Shown piece by piece: positions 8,978-18,168 of a stretch of 39,189 bases of DNA (position 1 is the first letter of the stretch; each line of letters begins with the position of its first letter). Where the stretch lies: assembly GCA_035651635.1 (NCBI GenBank), contig DASRFK010000171.1, positions 1-39,189 on the forward strand, in the 5' to 3' direction. Made by a program: the position numbers and the translations under genes. The stretch is from JANXQE01 sp035651635 (GTDB lineage: Bacteria > Verrucomicrobiota > Verrucomicrobiia > Limisphaerales > UBA8199). Below the pieces are notes generated by a model. The model was not told the origin of the DNA. It did no database searches and saw nothing but the letters and a program-made list of their open reading frames with translations.

Positions 8978-9093
8978 GAACTCATCCCTCAAGGAAAGAG
9001 AGCCGGGAACTTCCGGCCATGGTTGAGAGCGCTGTTTCCACGGCACTTCTGGCCGGAGGTTGCCGCACGCACAGGACGACCGCGAAATAGACG

Positions 9094-12000
9094 ATGAGCG
9101 AGCCTGCCAGCCGAGTATGGGTAATATTTTCCGAAGCCCTGGAGATGGGTGATCCCGGGACCAGGGCAGCGTACCTTCAAGCCGCGTGCGGCGGGGATGA
9201 AGATTTGATCCGGGAGATCGAGGAACTGTTGCAGGCAGACACCAAAGCGGCGGCGGGATTCTTGCCGGAGCGGGTGCGCCAAAGCGAGCCAAAGCCGGCG
9301 TTTGAAGCAGAGCAGGCGGAGGCGTGGCTGTCTGAGCGGATCGGAGCCTACAAGCTGATCGAGAAGCTTGGTGAAGGTGGCTGCGGGGTGGTGTATCTGG
9401 CGCAGCAGGAAGAGCCGGTCCGTCGCAAGGTGGCGCTGAAGCTGATTCGGCCGGGGATGGACACCAAACGGGTGATCGCCCGGTTCGAGGCCGAGCGGCA
9501 GGCTTTGGCCCTGATGGATCACCCGTGGATCGCCAAGGTATTTGACGCGGGTACCACCCAAACCGGCCACCCATTCTTCGCCATGGAACTAGTGCCGGGA
9601 ATGAAACTGACTCGCTTCTGCAACGAACGTCAGTTCTCGGTTCGCCAAAGACTCGAGCTGTTCCTGCGGGTTTGCCAGGCGGTTCAGCATGCGCATCAAA
9701 AAGGAGTGATTCATCGCGACCTCAAGCCCTCGAATATTCTCGTATCCGACCAGGACGGAGAGGCCGTGCCAAAGATAATCGATTTCGGCATCGCCAAGGC
9801 GACGCAGGGTCCGGCGTCGATGGATCTCACCTCGGTGACAGGGTTCGAGCAGCTCGTTGGGACGCCGGCCTACATGAGTCCAGAACAGGCTGCATTCAGC
9901 GGGGTGAATATGGACACTCGACGCGATATCTACTCGCTTGGGGTCGTCCTTTACGAATTGGTGACTGGACTAACCCCTTTCGACAATAAACGCCTGCAGC
10001 AGGCCAGCTTCGAGGAGTTGCAGCGAATTATCGGCGATGAAGAACCGCCTCGCCCCTCGGCCAAATATCAGCATCTGAATGAGGGGGACCAACTGCGTGT
10101 GGCCTCCGAACACGGATCCGAACCTGGCAAGTTATTGCGGCTAATTCGTGGCGACCTGGAGTGGGTCATCATGAAGTCCCTCGAGAAGGATCCAAACCGG
10201 CGGTATCCGACGGTCAATGGGTTGGCCTCGGACATCCAGCGATACTTGCGCAACGAACCGATTCTGGCCCGGCCGCCAAATCAGTTGTACCGCTTGCGGA
10301 AAGTGGCGCAGCGACACAAGACGGCATTTGCCGCTGGCGCGGCGGTGTTGTCGGCGCTGGTGCTGGGCTTGGCCTTGAGCCTGGCGGAGGCCGGCCGAGC
10401 AACACGCGCCGAGGCAGCGGAAGCTCGGCACAGACAAGCGGCTGAAGAAGCACAGCGCCAGGCCGAAGCCAATCGAACGCTCCTGGCCCATGTCCTAAAC
10501 GAAGTGGAATTACAAAGAGTCGAGGATTTCTTCAACGCGGGAGACAGTTCCAAGGCGCTGGCATACCTGGCGTCGCTCCTGCGGCTAGAGCCCGATAACG
10601 AGATTGCGGCCGAACGCCTGTTTTCAGCGCTGACCATGCGCGATCTTCCGCTGCGGCTCGCGCCGCCCTTGGTTCACCACAGCCGCGTACTCGATGCCCG
10701 TTTCAGTCCCGATGGCAACAGGGTCGCTACCAGTTCCGACGACGGGACGGTTCAGATTTGGGACGCGCATTCGGGCCAGCCCATGCTGCCACCACTGCGG
10801 CACCAGAGCCGGGTTTGGAGCGCCGAGTTCAGTCCGGATGGAGGCTTGCTCGTGACAGCATCCAATGATCGGACGGCCCAGATCTGGGACGCCCGAACCG
10901 GCCGGCGAGCGGCGCCAGCGCTGACACATTCTGATTACGTTTCTGGCGCGCATTTTAGTCCCGACGGCAAATGGGTTGTCACGGCGTCGGACGACCATAC
11001 CGCGCGCATCTGGGACGCTCGTACCGGTGAGCCGGCGGGTCCGCCACTGCGCCACTCCGACCATGTTTCCTCAGCCTCATTCAGTTTTGATAGCCGGTTC
11101 GTAGTGACAAGCTGCGATGACGGGACCGCCCGCGTATGGGACAGTCTTTCCGGCCAAGCCGTCACAGCACCGCTAAAACATGAAGCCCGGGTCTGGACGG
11201 CTCAGTTCAGCCCAGACGCACGTTGGGTGGTGACGGCTTCCGACGACAAGACCGCAAGAATTTGGGATGTGAGCACGGGACGGCTCGTGACGGAGCCGCT
11301 CCGGCAGGGAGGGGCGATCTATTCGGCCAAATTCAGCCCGGATGGGCTGCGAGTCGTGACCGCCTGCGAAGATGGTTCGGCACAACTTTGGAACGCGCTT
11401 ACCGGCAAAGCGCTAGGTTCACCACTTCACCACGAAGGCAAGGTCCGCTCGGCGGAATTCAGCGCCGATGGACAAAAGGTGGTGACCGCCTCCGATGATC
11501 GCACGGCTCGGATTTGGGACGGGTTCAGCGGCCAGGAATTAAGCGAGCCACTTCGGCACGAGGCCATCGTGAGATTTGCTCAGTTCAGTCCAGACGGGAT
11601 GCAAATTGTAACCGCTTCGGAGGACCAAACGGCGCAGCTTTGGGACGCCCAGAACGATCAGATCTTGAGCGAACCTATGACCCATACCGATCGGTTACGG
11701 GACGCACGGTTTAGTCCGCAAGGTGACAGGATAGTTACGGCGTCGGAGGACGACAGCGCGCGGGTGTGGGAAACGCGCACCTCCCGGCCCGTAACTGATC
11801 GGCTGAAACATGACGCGGCGGTTACTTGCGCCTGCTTTAGTCCAGACGGCCTGCAGGTGGCCACGGGTTCTGAAGATGGCGCGGCCAGACTGTGGAATGC
11901 CTCGACCGGCCAATCCCTGTCACAGCAGATGAAACATGGCGGCAAACTTTACACTGTGGAATTCAGTCCCGATGGACAACGCCTTTTGACTGTTGCGGAA

Positions 12001-13986
12001 GATGGTGAAGCTCGGGTTTGGGAACTCCTGCCCATTCCGAGGGTAACCCTCCGGCTCAAACATGAAGGGACCGTTGTCTTTGCGCGATTTAGCCCGGACG
12101 GCGGGCAAGTTCTGACAGGTGCGGCCGACGGAAGCGCCCGTTTGTGGGACGCGCGCACCGGGCAATCTCTGGTTGATCTCAAGGAACACACTGATGCCAT
12201 AGTCATCGGGGCGTTTAGTCCAGACGCCACGACAGTGGCAACTGCCTGCCATGACAAGGCGGCCCGCGTCTGGGATTCACGGACGGGGCAAAGGCTCTGC
12301 CGGATTCAGCATCGTGACCAGGTCTGCTCCGTTGAGTTCAGCCCCGATGGCAAACGCATCGTTACGGCCTCCTGGGATGGGACCGCGCGGATCTGGGATG
12401 CCCGAACAGGGCAGCCGCTGACTGAACCATTGGAGCATCACGGACGCGTTGTTTGCGCCCGGTTCAGCAGCGACGGATCCCGAGTGGTGACGGGCTCCGA
12501 TGACGGATCAGCCCGGGTGTGGGACAGCCTTACGGGCCAACCTTTGACCGAACCACTAAAACACACGGATCGGGTGCGTAGTGCGGCCTTCAGTCCCGAT
12601 GGGCAGAGAGTTCTCACGGCATCGGAGGATGGGACGGCCCGAGTTTGGGACGTGCCCGCCAGACTGGCTCCTGTCCCCCAATGGGTGACTGAGTTGACCG
12701 AACAATTGATTGGAATACGTGTCAATGAGCACCGAGTATTGGAGCCAGTTCCATTTAACCGATTGCCGCTGTTACACGCGCAGGCCGCCGCCGCCGGCGG
12801 GACCATTTGGACACAATGGGCGGCCTGGTTTTTGGCTGATCCTCTGACGCATCGGATTTCTCCCTTTTCAGATATAACCATTACCGACTATGTGGCGCAC
12901 CGAATACAACAGAATACCCCGGGAAGTCTCCTGGAAGCCGTCCGCATTGCTCCGACCAACGGATTGGCCTTGCTCCGATTTGCCAGCTTGAGATTGTCCA
13001 GCGACCCTCCCGCCAGCGGTTCCCAGTTGGGCGAAGCTGAGTGGTATAGCGCCCGAGCGATTCAGTTTGCACCAACTCTGGCCGAAGCGTGGGCGGTTCG
13101 GGCGCGAGTGTTGCTCCGGGCGGGCAACACCTCGGCGGCATTGCAAGCCAGTGAGCGGGCGTTGCAACTTGAACCGCGAAACCCCCTGCTTTGGATCACC
13201 AAGGCGGCCATGCTCGAAGAAGATAATCGGCTCGACGATGCTTTTCAGAGCCTAACCTCGGCAATCGAACTCGCAAAGGTCCCCCCCTGGTCGGAAACAA
13301 ACCTTGTCGCGCGCGTCCGCTTGGTTCGTTCAGCTTTTCTGCGGAGACAGAACCGCTCCGAAGAGGCCGCGGCCGATTTCTGCCTGGCAAAACGTATCCA
13401 GGCTCGCCCGGCGCAAGCCTCCAACAAGCAAGTGGACCTGACGCTGTTTTACAATGCATGCCTGAACGAATCCTGGCACTCGGGCGGCGAGGGAAATGAT
13501 TTGAGTTCACTGCCACTTGGCCTGCAAACGTTTAAGGGCGTCACTTTTGACATTCGTGGTCTCATCCAGGTTGGAGCCGAATCCGTCGCCGGCGAAAAGT
13601 ATCCTTCCGAGATCCATTCCATACAGGTCGGCCAAAACTGCGCGAGGCTGCACTTTCTGCATTCCGCCGTTTATTGTTTTGGACTAACAAAAGGGACCCA
13701 GATTGGCGCTTACCGGGTTCACTGCAAGGGCGGGACAGTCTACGACATTCCAATCGTGATCGGCCGGGATATCGCCGACTGGTGGAACCAACCGAATGAG
13801 CAGAACGAAGAGTTTGTGGTGGCGTGGGAGGGGACCAACGAACGCACGCGGAAATTAGGTCGAACGATTCGTGTGTTTGAATCATCCTGGAATAATCCCA
13901 CGCCGGAGCTCGAGGTTGAAAGCTTCGACTTCCTGTCCACCTACGAACGCGCTGCGCCGTTCCTGATCGCGGTAACGACTGAATAA
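9094..13986 (+). CDS. Transmembrane Ser/Thr protein kinase with 16 WD40 repeats, TPRs and a C-terminal beta domain
   Basis: A 1630-residue Hanks-type kinase. The kinase domain spans about 85-380. It has the glycine loop LGEGGCGVV (92-100), catalytic Lys116 in VALKLI, HRDLKPSN with Asp209, IIDFG with Asp230, and GTPAYMSPEQ. All catalytic residues are present, so it should be active. A membrane segment lies at about 410-430 (FAAGAAVLSALVLGLALSLA), followed by an Ala/Glu/Arg-rich coiled coil. Residues 522-1192 form 16 WD40 repeats, nearly all exactly 42 residues. TPR-like helices follow (AEAWAVRARVLLRAGNTSAA, about 1325-1400). Last comes a beta-rich domain (FDIRGLIQVGAES, IPIVIGRDIADWW) that I have seen at the end of similar verrucomicrobial kinases. 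Topology predicts a cytosolic kinase and an exported sensor or scaffold. It is divergent from the ECF sigma gene; a shared pathway is inferred. No Shine-Dalgarno is seen. Confidence 0.93.
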   Translation: MSEPASRVWVIFSEALEMGDPGTRAAYLQAACGGDEDLIREIEELLQADTKAAAGFLPERVRQSEPKPAFEAEQAEAWLSERIGAYKLIEKLGEGGCGVVYLAQQEEPVRRKVALKLIRPGMDTKRVIARFEAERQALALMDHPWIAKVFDAGTTQTGHPFFAMELVPGMKLTRFCNERQFSVRQRLELFLRVCQAVQHAHQKGVIHRDLKPSNILVSDQDGEAVPKIIDFGIAKATQGPASMDLTSVTGFEQLVGTPAYMSPEQAAFSGVNMDTRRDIYSLGVVLYELVTGLTPFDNKRLQQASFEELQRIIGDEEPPRPSAKYQHLNEGDQLRVASEHGSEPGKLLRLIRGDLEWVIMKSLEKDPNRRYPTVNGLASDIQRYLRNEPILARPPNQLYRLRKVAQRHKTAFAAGAAVLSALVLGLALSLAEAGRATRAEAAEARHRQAAEEAQRQAEANRTLLAHVLNEVELQRVEDFFNAGDSSKALAYLASLLRLEPDNEIAAERLFSALTMRDLPLRLAPPLVHHSRVLDARFSPDGNRVATSSDDGTVQIWDAHSGQPMLPPLRHQSRVWSAEFSPDGGLLVTASNDRTAQIWDARTGRRAAPALTHSDYVSGAHFSPDGKWVVTASDDHTARIWDARTGEPAGPPLRHSDHVSSASFSFDSRFVVTSCDDGTARVWDSLSGQAVTAPLKHEARVWTAQFSPDARWVVTASDDKTARIWDVSTGRLVTEPLRQGGAIYSAKFSPDGLRVVTACEDGSAQLWNALTGKALGSPLHHEGKVRSAEFSADGQKVVTASDDRTARIWDGFSGQELSEPLRHEAIVRFAQFSPDGMQIVTASEDQTAQLWDAQNDQILSEPMTHTDRLRDARFSPQGDRIVTASEDDSARVWETRTSRPVTDRLKHDAAVTCACFSPDGLQVATGSEDGAARLWNASTGQSLSQQMKHGGKLYTVEFSPDGQRLLTVAEDGEARVWELLPIPRVTLRLKHEGTVVFARFSPDGGQVLTGAADGSARLWDARTGQSLVDLKEHTDAIVIGAFSPDATTVATACHDKAARVWDSRTGQRLCRIQHRDQVCSVEFSPDGKRIVTASWDGTARIWDARTGQPLTEPLEHHGRVVCARFSSDGSRVVTGSDDGSARVWDSLTGQPLTEPLKHTDRVRSAAFSPDGQRVLTASEDGTARVWDVPARLAPVPQWVTELTEQLIGIRVNEHRVLEPVPFNRLPLLHAQAAAAGGTIWTQWAAWFLADPLTHRISPFSDITITDYVAHRIQQNTPGSLLEAVRIAPTNGLALLRFASLRLSSDPPASGSQLGEAEWYSARAIQFAPTLAEAWAVRARVLLRAGNTSAALQASERALQLEPRNPLLWITKAAMLEEDNRLDDAFQSLTSAIELAKVPPWSETNLVARVRLVRSAFLRRQNRSEEAAADFCLAKRIQARPAQASNKQVDLTLFYNACLNESWHSGGEGNDLSSLPLGLQTFKGVTFDIRGLIQVGAESVAGEKYPSEIHSIQVGQNCARLHFLHSAVYCFGLTKGTQIGAYRVHCKGGTVYDIPIVIGRDIADWWNQPNEQNEEFVVAWEGTNERTRKLGRTIRVFESSWNNPTPELEVESFDFLSTYERAAPFLIAVTTE
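10657..12669 (+). repeat. Sixteen-copy 126-bp repeat encoding WD40 blades
   Basis: Within the kinase gene a unit of 126 bases (42 residues; one copy, the fourteenth, is 41) repeats 16 times. Each blade has the form PL-H--RV--A-FSPDG--VVTAS-DGTARIWDA-TGQ. The copies are homogenised in length and similar in sequence, which suggests recent internal duplication or recombination. Sixteen blades would fit two closed eight-bladed propellers, or seven-bladed ones with two extra blades. Confidence 0.9.
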
Positions 13987-14148
13987 TGCCGGCCCCAGCG
14001 GCCGGTAATACTGGCCTGTAATGACCTCAAGGCGATTGCCTGGCACTCCTTGGAGGGATAATCCGCATTGATGATCGAACCGTAAAAGTGATGTGCGCCC
14101 GGACCAGACGAATCACCATTCGGACTGAATTCTCACGACTGAGGGGAT

Positions 14149-14203
14149 AATCGGCGGGTCTGGGGCTGGTAACCTGTACCGGCCCTGGCCCGCCGATTTT
14201 TCT
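14149..14203 (+). terminator. Rho-independent terminator-like hairpin after the kinase gene
   Basis: A long hairpin pairs AATCGGCGGG (14149-14158) with CCCGCCGATT (14189-14198). The inner arms can also pair, and a T run (TTTTTCTT) follows on the plus strand. It lies about 160 bases beyond the kinase stop. A smaller stem CCGGCC/GGCCGG lies at 13989-14005 without a T run. The 249-base gap 13987-14235 shows no gene. Confidence 0.65.
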
Positions 14204-14235
14204 TCGGATAGCCTGAAGCCGGCTCACTTCCCTTT

Positions 14236-15921
14236 TCAAATTGCTGGTCTGAGTCGCCGTCGCTGCTCTATTTGCCGCCACAGCTTCCGACCAAAGACAC
14301 CCACCCCGATAGCTACGCACCCCCAGCCGAACCAATCGCCATGGCACGTGTAGAAGGTGAGTTCGTGCAAGGTTCCAGGCGGGGGCAGCGGAACCTGGAT
14401 GGTCATGAACCCCTTGCCGTACACGCTGCCGGAAGCATCTCTGAAAATGTCGCGAAGGATCCCTCGTTCATCGACCCAGCAGGTGAGGCCGTTATTGGCG
14501 CAACGCACTAGCGGAAGGTGATTTTCGACAGCCCGAAACAAGCCGGTGGCCGCTTGTTGCCATTGGGCTGCGCCTTGTCCGAACCAGCCGTCATTAGTGA
14601 GGTTGACCAGAAAATCGATGTCGGCTCCGAGTTCCTCTCGAGCGAGGTGTGGAAAAGTGTCCTCAAAACAGATGAGGACCTGGGTTTTGGTGTGAAGGTT
14701 CACCAGATCGAAGGAAACTGTGTTTGTGCCGGGGGTGAAGCCGCCTTCGATGGGAGTTAGATACTTGAGAAAAGGGAGGAATTGATGCAACGGCACGTAT
14801 TCGCCAAACATGACCAGGTTCCTTTTTACGTAGCGTTCAATCAGCTTGCCCTCGGGACTGATTAGGAAACTGCTGTTGAAATAATCCGCCTCCCGGGCGG
14901 TCTTTCCGGGCCGCGGTTCGGCGTCGTCCGAACCGACGATCATCCAGACGTGGTGACGCCGGGCCAGGCCGGTAATTCCTTCGAAAGTTTCCTTGTCGTA
15001 CCGCAGCATTCTGGGCACGGCGGCTTCGGGCCAGACCACGATATCGGTATGGTTGGTCAGGGCCTGCTCGGAAAGCTGGATCAGCTCATCAAACCGGAGG
15101 GTATCGTTGCTCGCGTCCCAGATAAGCGTTTGCGGGATGCTCGGCTGGATCAAGGTCATCGAGACAGTGCGTCCGGTCTCCTCGGCCGACCTGAGTTGGC
15201 GCAAACCAAAGTTGAACAACACCGCGACCGTGATCACCGGCACAAATACCTCGGGCACCCAGACCGACCGCGCGGTCGGCCGCTGTATCACCATTACCCC
15301 GGCCGCAACCAGTGACAACGATACCCATACGGCCAGGAAGGAAACTCCGTAAACCCCGGTCACGGAGCTGATTTGGATCAGTGGGGTCATACGGTACTGC
15401 GAGACGCCCAGCAGATCCCAGGCAAAGCCGCCGAATATGCGCGACAGAAGCATTTCCAGTCCGACCCAGGCCGCCGCACCGGAGAGTGTCCAGAGCAGGC
15501 GCAAGATCCAGTTCCGTGGCAGGGCCGTGCTCCAGTTTGTTGAAGGGGATCGGTTGGGGCGTGCTTCGAGCTCCTGCCTGCGCGGCGCCGCCATCCAGAC
15601 CCAGGTGGCAGGGAACAAAGCTACAAAGGCGCTCAATGCGAGCCAGCCGAGGGCCGGTCCAAAGGGGATCCCATGCCAGCGGTAAGGAATCAGCAGCAAC
15701 CAATAGAGCATCGTGAGGTAATGCGTCAGGCCTCCGACATACCCGAGCCGGAAACTCTCACCGGCAGTCGTTCCCAGGGCCGCGGCGGTGAGCATGCCGG
15801 GGGCGACCCAGGCCAACCCAGCAACCCCGATTTTGGGGAAAGCCGCCGTCCAGAACAGCCCAGCGAAGATCGCCAGTGGATAGCGGCTGCGCAGCAAAGG
15901 ATTGGACCAGAGTTTTTGCAC
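14236..15921 (-). CDS. lnt: Apolipoprotein N-acyltransferase
   Basis: An inner-membrane enzyme that transfers a third acyl chain from phospholipid to the N-terminal cysteine of lipoproteins, after Lgt and LspA. The N-terminal half has about six to seven membrane segments (YPLAIFAGLFWTAAF onward). The C-terminal half is a nitrilase domain with the catalytic triad pattern: Glu in VVWPEAAVP, Lys in KRNLVMFGEYVP and Cys in LICFEDTFP, plus the characteristic LTNDGWFG. A last membrane segment precedes the basic C-terminus. The first usable start is GTG 15921; a TGA lies six codons upstream in frame. At 561 residues it is slightly longer than E. coli Lnt (512). Several lipoproteins nearby (31091, 34225) are plausible clients. 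Confidence 0.95.
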   Translation of the reverse strand: MQKLWSNPLLRSRYPLAIFAGLFWTAAFPKIGVAGLAWVAPGMLTAAALGTTAGESFRLGYVGGLTHYLTMLYWLLLIPYRWHGIPFGPALGWLALSAFVALFPATWVWMAAPRRQELEARPNRSPSTNWSTALPRNWILRLLWTLSGAAAWVGLEMLLSRIFGGFAWDLLGVSQYRMTPLIQISSVTGVYGVSFLAVWVSLSLVAAGVMVIQRPTARSVWVPEVFVPVITVAVLFNFGLRQLRSAEETGRTVSMTLIQPSIPQTLIWDASNDTLRFDELIQLSEQALTNHTDIVVWPEAAVPRMLRYDKETFEGITGLARRHHVWMIVGSDDAEPRPGKTAREADYFNSSFLISPEGKLIERYVKRNLVMFGEYVPLHQFLPFLKYLTPIEGGFTPGTNTVSFDLVNLHTKTQVLICFEDTFPHLAREELGADIDFLVNLTNDGWFGQGAAQWQQAATGLFRAVENHLPLVRCANNGLTCWVDERGILRDIFRDASGSVYGKGFMTIQVPLPPPGTLHELTFYTCHGDWFGWGCVAIGVGVFGRKLWRQIEQRRRLRPAI

Positions 15922-15961
15922 CCGCGGCAGCTTGCCTCAAAAATGGGTAAAGGCAAGGAAC

Positions 15962-16530
15962 GGGCGGCGCGCGGGCATCGGTTGCCCGCAGGAACGAACG
16001 GCAGCCTGCTCATGCCGAGCCTCACCCTTGTGCGCCACTCCATTCGGGCATCCCTGCGGACTTGGGAAGTCCGCGCGCCGACGCTGCCCCGGAACGCCGC
16101 GTTTATGCGCGGCGGGCGCGCGGGCATCGGTTGCCCGCAGGAACCAACGGTAGCCTGCTGATGCCGAGCTTGGCCCTTGTGCGCCACCCGATTCGGGCAT
16201 CCCTGCGGACTTGGGAAGTCCGCGCGCCGACGCTGCGCCGGAACGCCGCATTTGTGCGCGGCGGGCGCGCGGGCATCGGTTGCCCGCAGGAACGAACGGT
16301 AACCTGCTGATGCCGAGTCGAACCCTTGCGCGCCACTCGATTCGGGCATTCCTGCGGACTTGGGAAGTCCGCGCGCCGACGCTGCCCCGGAACGCCGCGT
16401 TTATGCGCGGCGGGCGCGCGGGCATCGGTTGCCCGCAGGAACGAACGGTAACCTGCTGATGCCGAGCCTCACCCTTGTGCGCTACCCGATTTGGGCATTC
16501 CTGCGGACTTGGGAAGTCCGCGCGCCGGCT
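15962..16530. repeat. Tandem array of a 149-bp structured repeat, about 3.8 copies
   Basis: The word CGGGCATCGGTTGCCCGCAG starts at 15972, 16121, 16270 and 16419, an exact spacing of 149 each time. Each unit holds three perfect palindromes. They are CGGGCA-tcggt-TGCCCG, GCGGACTT-ggg-AAGTCCGC, and GCCGCG-tttatg-CGCGGC; one copy differs in the last. Copies are nearly identical except for a 4-5 base patch after TGATGCCGAG and a few substitutions. The last copy is cut short after the second hairpin. The array fills the gap of about 670 bases between lnt and the aldo/keto reductase gene. All reading frames through it stay open, but the period is not a multiple of three, so the ORFs are artefacts. 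There is no repeat/spacer pattern, so it is not CRISPR. Confidence 0.95.
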
Positions 16531-16595
16531 GACTGGCCATTTCCCAATTGCGCCGGGCTTTGACCTGTTTAACTTAAGCGTAGTTCAAGAGCCTT

Positions 16596-17540
16596 ATGCA
16601 AACCATGTTATTGGGAGTCAGTTCGCTCCGTAGCAGCCGCTTGGCTTACGGCTGCTGGCGCGTCGCCGGATCATGGGATCCGTCGAAAGTGACCGCGGAG
16701 AGCCAGGCTGCGGGACACCGGGCGCTCATCGCGGCGTACGAGGCGGGATATACCTTGTTCGATAACGCGGATATTTACAGTGCGGGTGAAGCGGAACGAA
16801 TCCTGGGCGAAGTACTTAAGGAGGTTTCGGGTATGCGCGGCCGCGTCCTGCTCGCCACCAAATGCGGGATTCGTCCCGCCGGAAGCCCGCTTCCGCAAAG
16901 CCCGCAGCGCTATGACTTTTCCAAGGCGCATATCCTTGAGTCGTGCGAGCAGTCCCTCAAACGTTTACGCGTCGAGACGATCGACTTATACATGTTGCAC
17001 CGGCCGGATTACCTGGCTGATCCCGAGGAGATTGCGGCGGCTTTTTCGCAACTGAAATCGAGCGGCAAGGTTCGTTATTTTGGAATCAGCAATTTTCGGC
17101 CGACTCTTGTGACAGCATTGCAAGTGGCTTGTCCGATGCCGTTAGTAGTGCATCAGGTCGAGATCAGTCTGGCGAAACTGGACGCCTTGACTGATGGCAC
17201 CTTGGATCAATGCCTGATCGAGAAGATCACTCCGCAGGCTTGGAGCCCGCTGGCCGCCGGCTTGCTAGGCGCCGGCGCTCATGATCTCCTCCCGTCACAG
17301 AAAACCTATCGGCCCGAGGGATTCCTGCCGGCCATCGACGCGGTCGCCAAAGAGCGCGGCGCCAGCCGCACGAGTGTGGCGCTGGCCTGGTTGATGAAAC
17401 ATCCCAGCGGCATTCAGCCGATTGTCGGCTCGACTAATCCGGATCGCATCCGCCAGGCCGCCAAAGCCGATGAACTGGAGTTAAGCCGCGAGGAGTGGTA
17501 CCGGGTGTTGCTGGCTGCGCGTGGCGAACCTTTGCCCTGA
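16596..17540 (+). CDS. Aldo/keto reductase (YdhF-like)
   Basis: An NADPH-dependent oxidoreductase with a TIM-barrel fold, 314 residues. The catalytic tetrad is visible: Asp56 in FDNADIY, Tyr61, Lys89 in LLATKCGI and His135 in MLHRPD. The C-terminal cofactor-binding segment is PIVGSTNPDRI. Closest in style to E. coli YdhF (similar barrel pattern and LARLDALTDGTLDQC-like segment); the substrate is unknown. It is the first gene of a compact plus-strand group: the next gene overlaps its end by 20 bases. The start ATG 16596 follows the tandem array by about 65 bases. Confidence 0.93.
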   Translation: MQTMLLGVSSLRSSRLAYGCWRVAGSWDPSKVTAESQAAGHRALIAAYEAGYTLFDNADIYSAGEAERILGEVLKEVSGMRGRVLLATKCGIRPAGSPLPQSPQRYDFSKAHILESCEQSLKRLRVETIDLYMLHRPDYLADPEEIAAAFSQLKSSGKVRYFGISNFRPTLVTALQVACPMPLVVHQVEISLAKLDALTDGTLDQCLIEKITPQAWSPLAAGLLGAGAHDLLPSQKTYRPEGFLPAIDAVAKERGASRTSVALAWLMKHPSGIQPIVGSTNPDRIRQAAKADELELSREEWYRVLLAARGEPLP

Positions 17541-18168
17541 CCGTCCTGGCTGCTTGCATTCGACCGATCACTTCAGGCTCTTTGTAGCATTGCCGGCACC
17601 CGAGCCGGTCAAGAAGGCGATCCAGGAGCTTCAGCACCAGCTTCGACGCGCGCTGCCGGACAAGGCCGCTCGCTGGACGCGGCCGGAGCAGTTCCACCTT
17701 ACCCTGAGGTTTCTTGGCAGCGTAGCCTGCGCTCGAGTGACCGAATTAATCGGAACGCTGCGAAAAGCTTGTGAGCCTTTCGCGCCCCTACAATTGGAGG
17801 CCGGCGGGCTGGGCTACTTCCCGGACGCCCGTTTTCCGCGCGTGCTTTGGGCTGCCGTAAGGGACCGGTCGAAACAATTGGAATCCGTCTGGCGAGTGGT
17901 GCAGTCAGCCACTCAGCCGTTTACAGCCGAAGCGACGGAAAGTCGTTTTGTGGGACACATAACTTTAGCGCGATTGAACCGGTTAGGGCGCTCAGAGGCC
18001 GAGGCGCTGGCCAGGTCAGTCCATCAACTTCAGAGCAACTCCTTGGGAGAATGGCGCGCAACGGAGTTGCAATTGATGCGCAGCGAACTTTCGCCACAAG
18101 GGGCACGGCATACGCCACTGGCTTCGGTGCTTATCCCAGGCAAATCGCCCATCGAACTTCCGTCATGA
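17521..18168 (+). CDS. thpR: RNA 2',3'-cyclic phosphodiesterase (LigT/ThpR family)
   Basis: A 2H phosphoesterase that opens 2',3'-cyclic phosphate ends of RNA and can join 2'-5' ends in vitro. Both HxTx motifs are present: HLTLRFLG and HITLARL, at the normal separation. Length (215 residues, or about 204 if TTG 17554 is used) is close to the family's usual 180-200. The GTG start at 17521 overlaps the aldo/keto reductase gene by 20 bases. Its TGA overlaps the next ATG (ATGA at 18165-18168), pointing to translational coupling. The exact start is uncertain because no Shine-Dalgarno is seen. Confidence 0.92.
   Translation: MANLCPDRPGCLHSTDHFRLFVALPAPEPVKKAIQELQHQLRRALPDKAARWTRPEQFHLTLRFLGSVACARVTELIGTLRKACEPFAPLQLEAGGLGYFPDARFPRVLWAAVRDRSKQLESVWRVVQSATQPFTAEATESRFVGHITLARLNRLGRSEAEALARSVHQLQSNSLGEWRATELQLMRSELSPQGARHTPLASVLIPGKSPIELPS

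Noticed and set aside
14027..14347. 106-codon minus-strand ORF after lnt
   Set aside because: It overlaps the lnt C-terminus in another frame and runs through the terminator hairpin; no protein-like features.
15726..16459. Several long ORFs on both strands through the tandem array
   Set aside because: The 149-base period is not a multiple of three, so the same peptide reappears in shifted frames. They lack start signals and are composition artefacts.
15962..16530. Possible CRISPR array
   Set aside because: The units are 149 bases and nearly identical throughout, with no short repeat/unique spacer alternation and no cas genes nearby.
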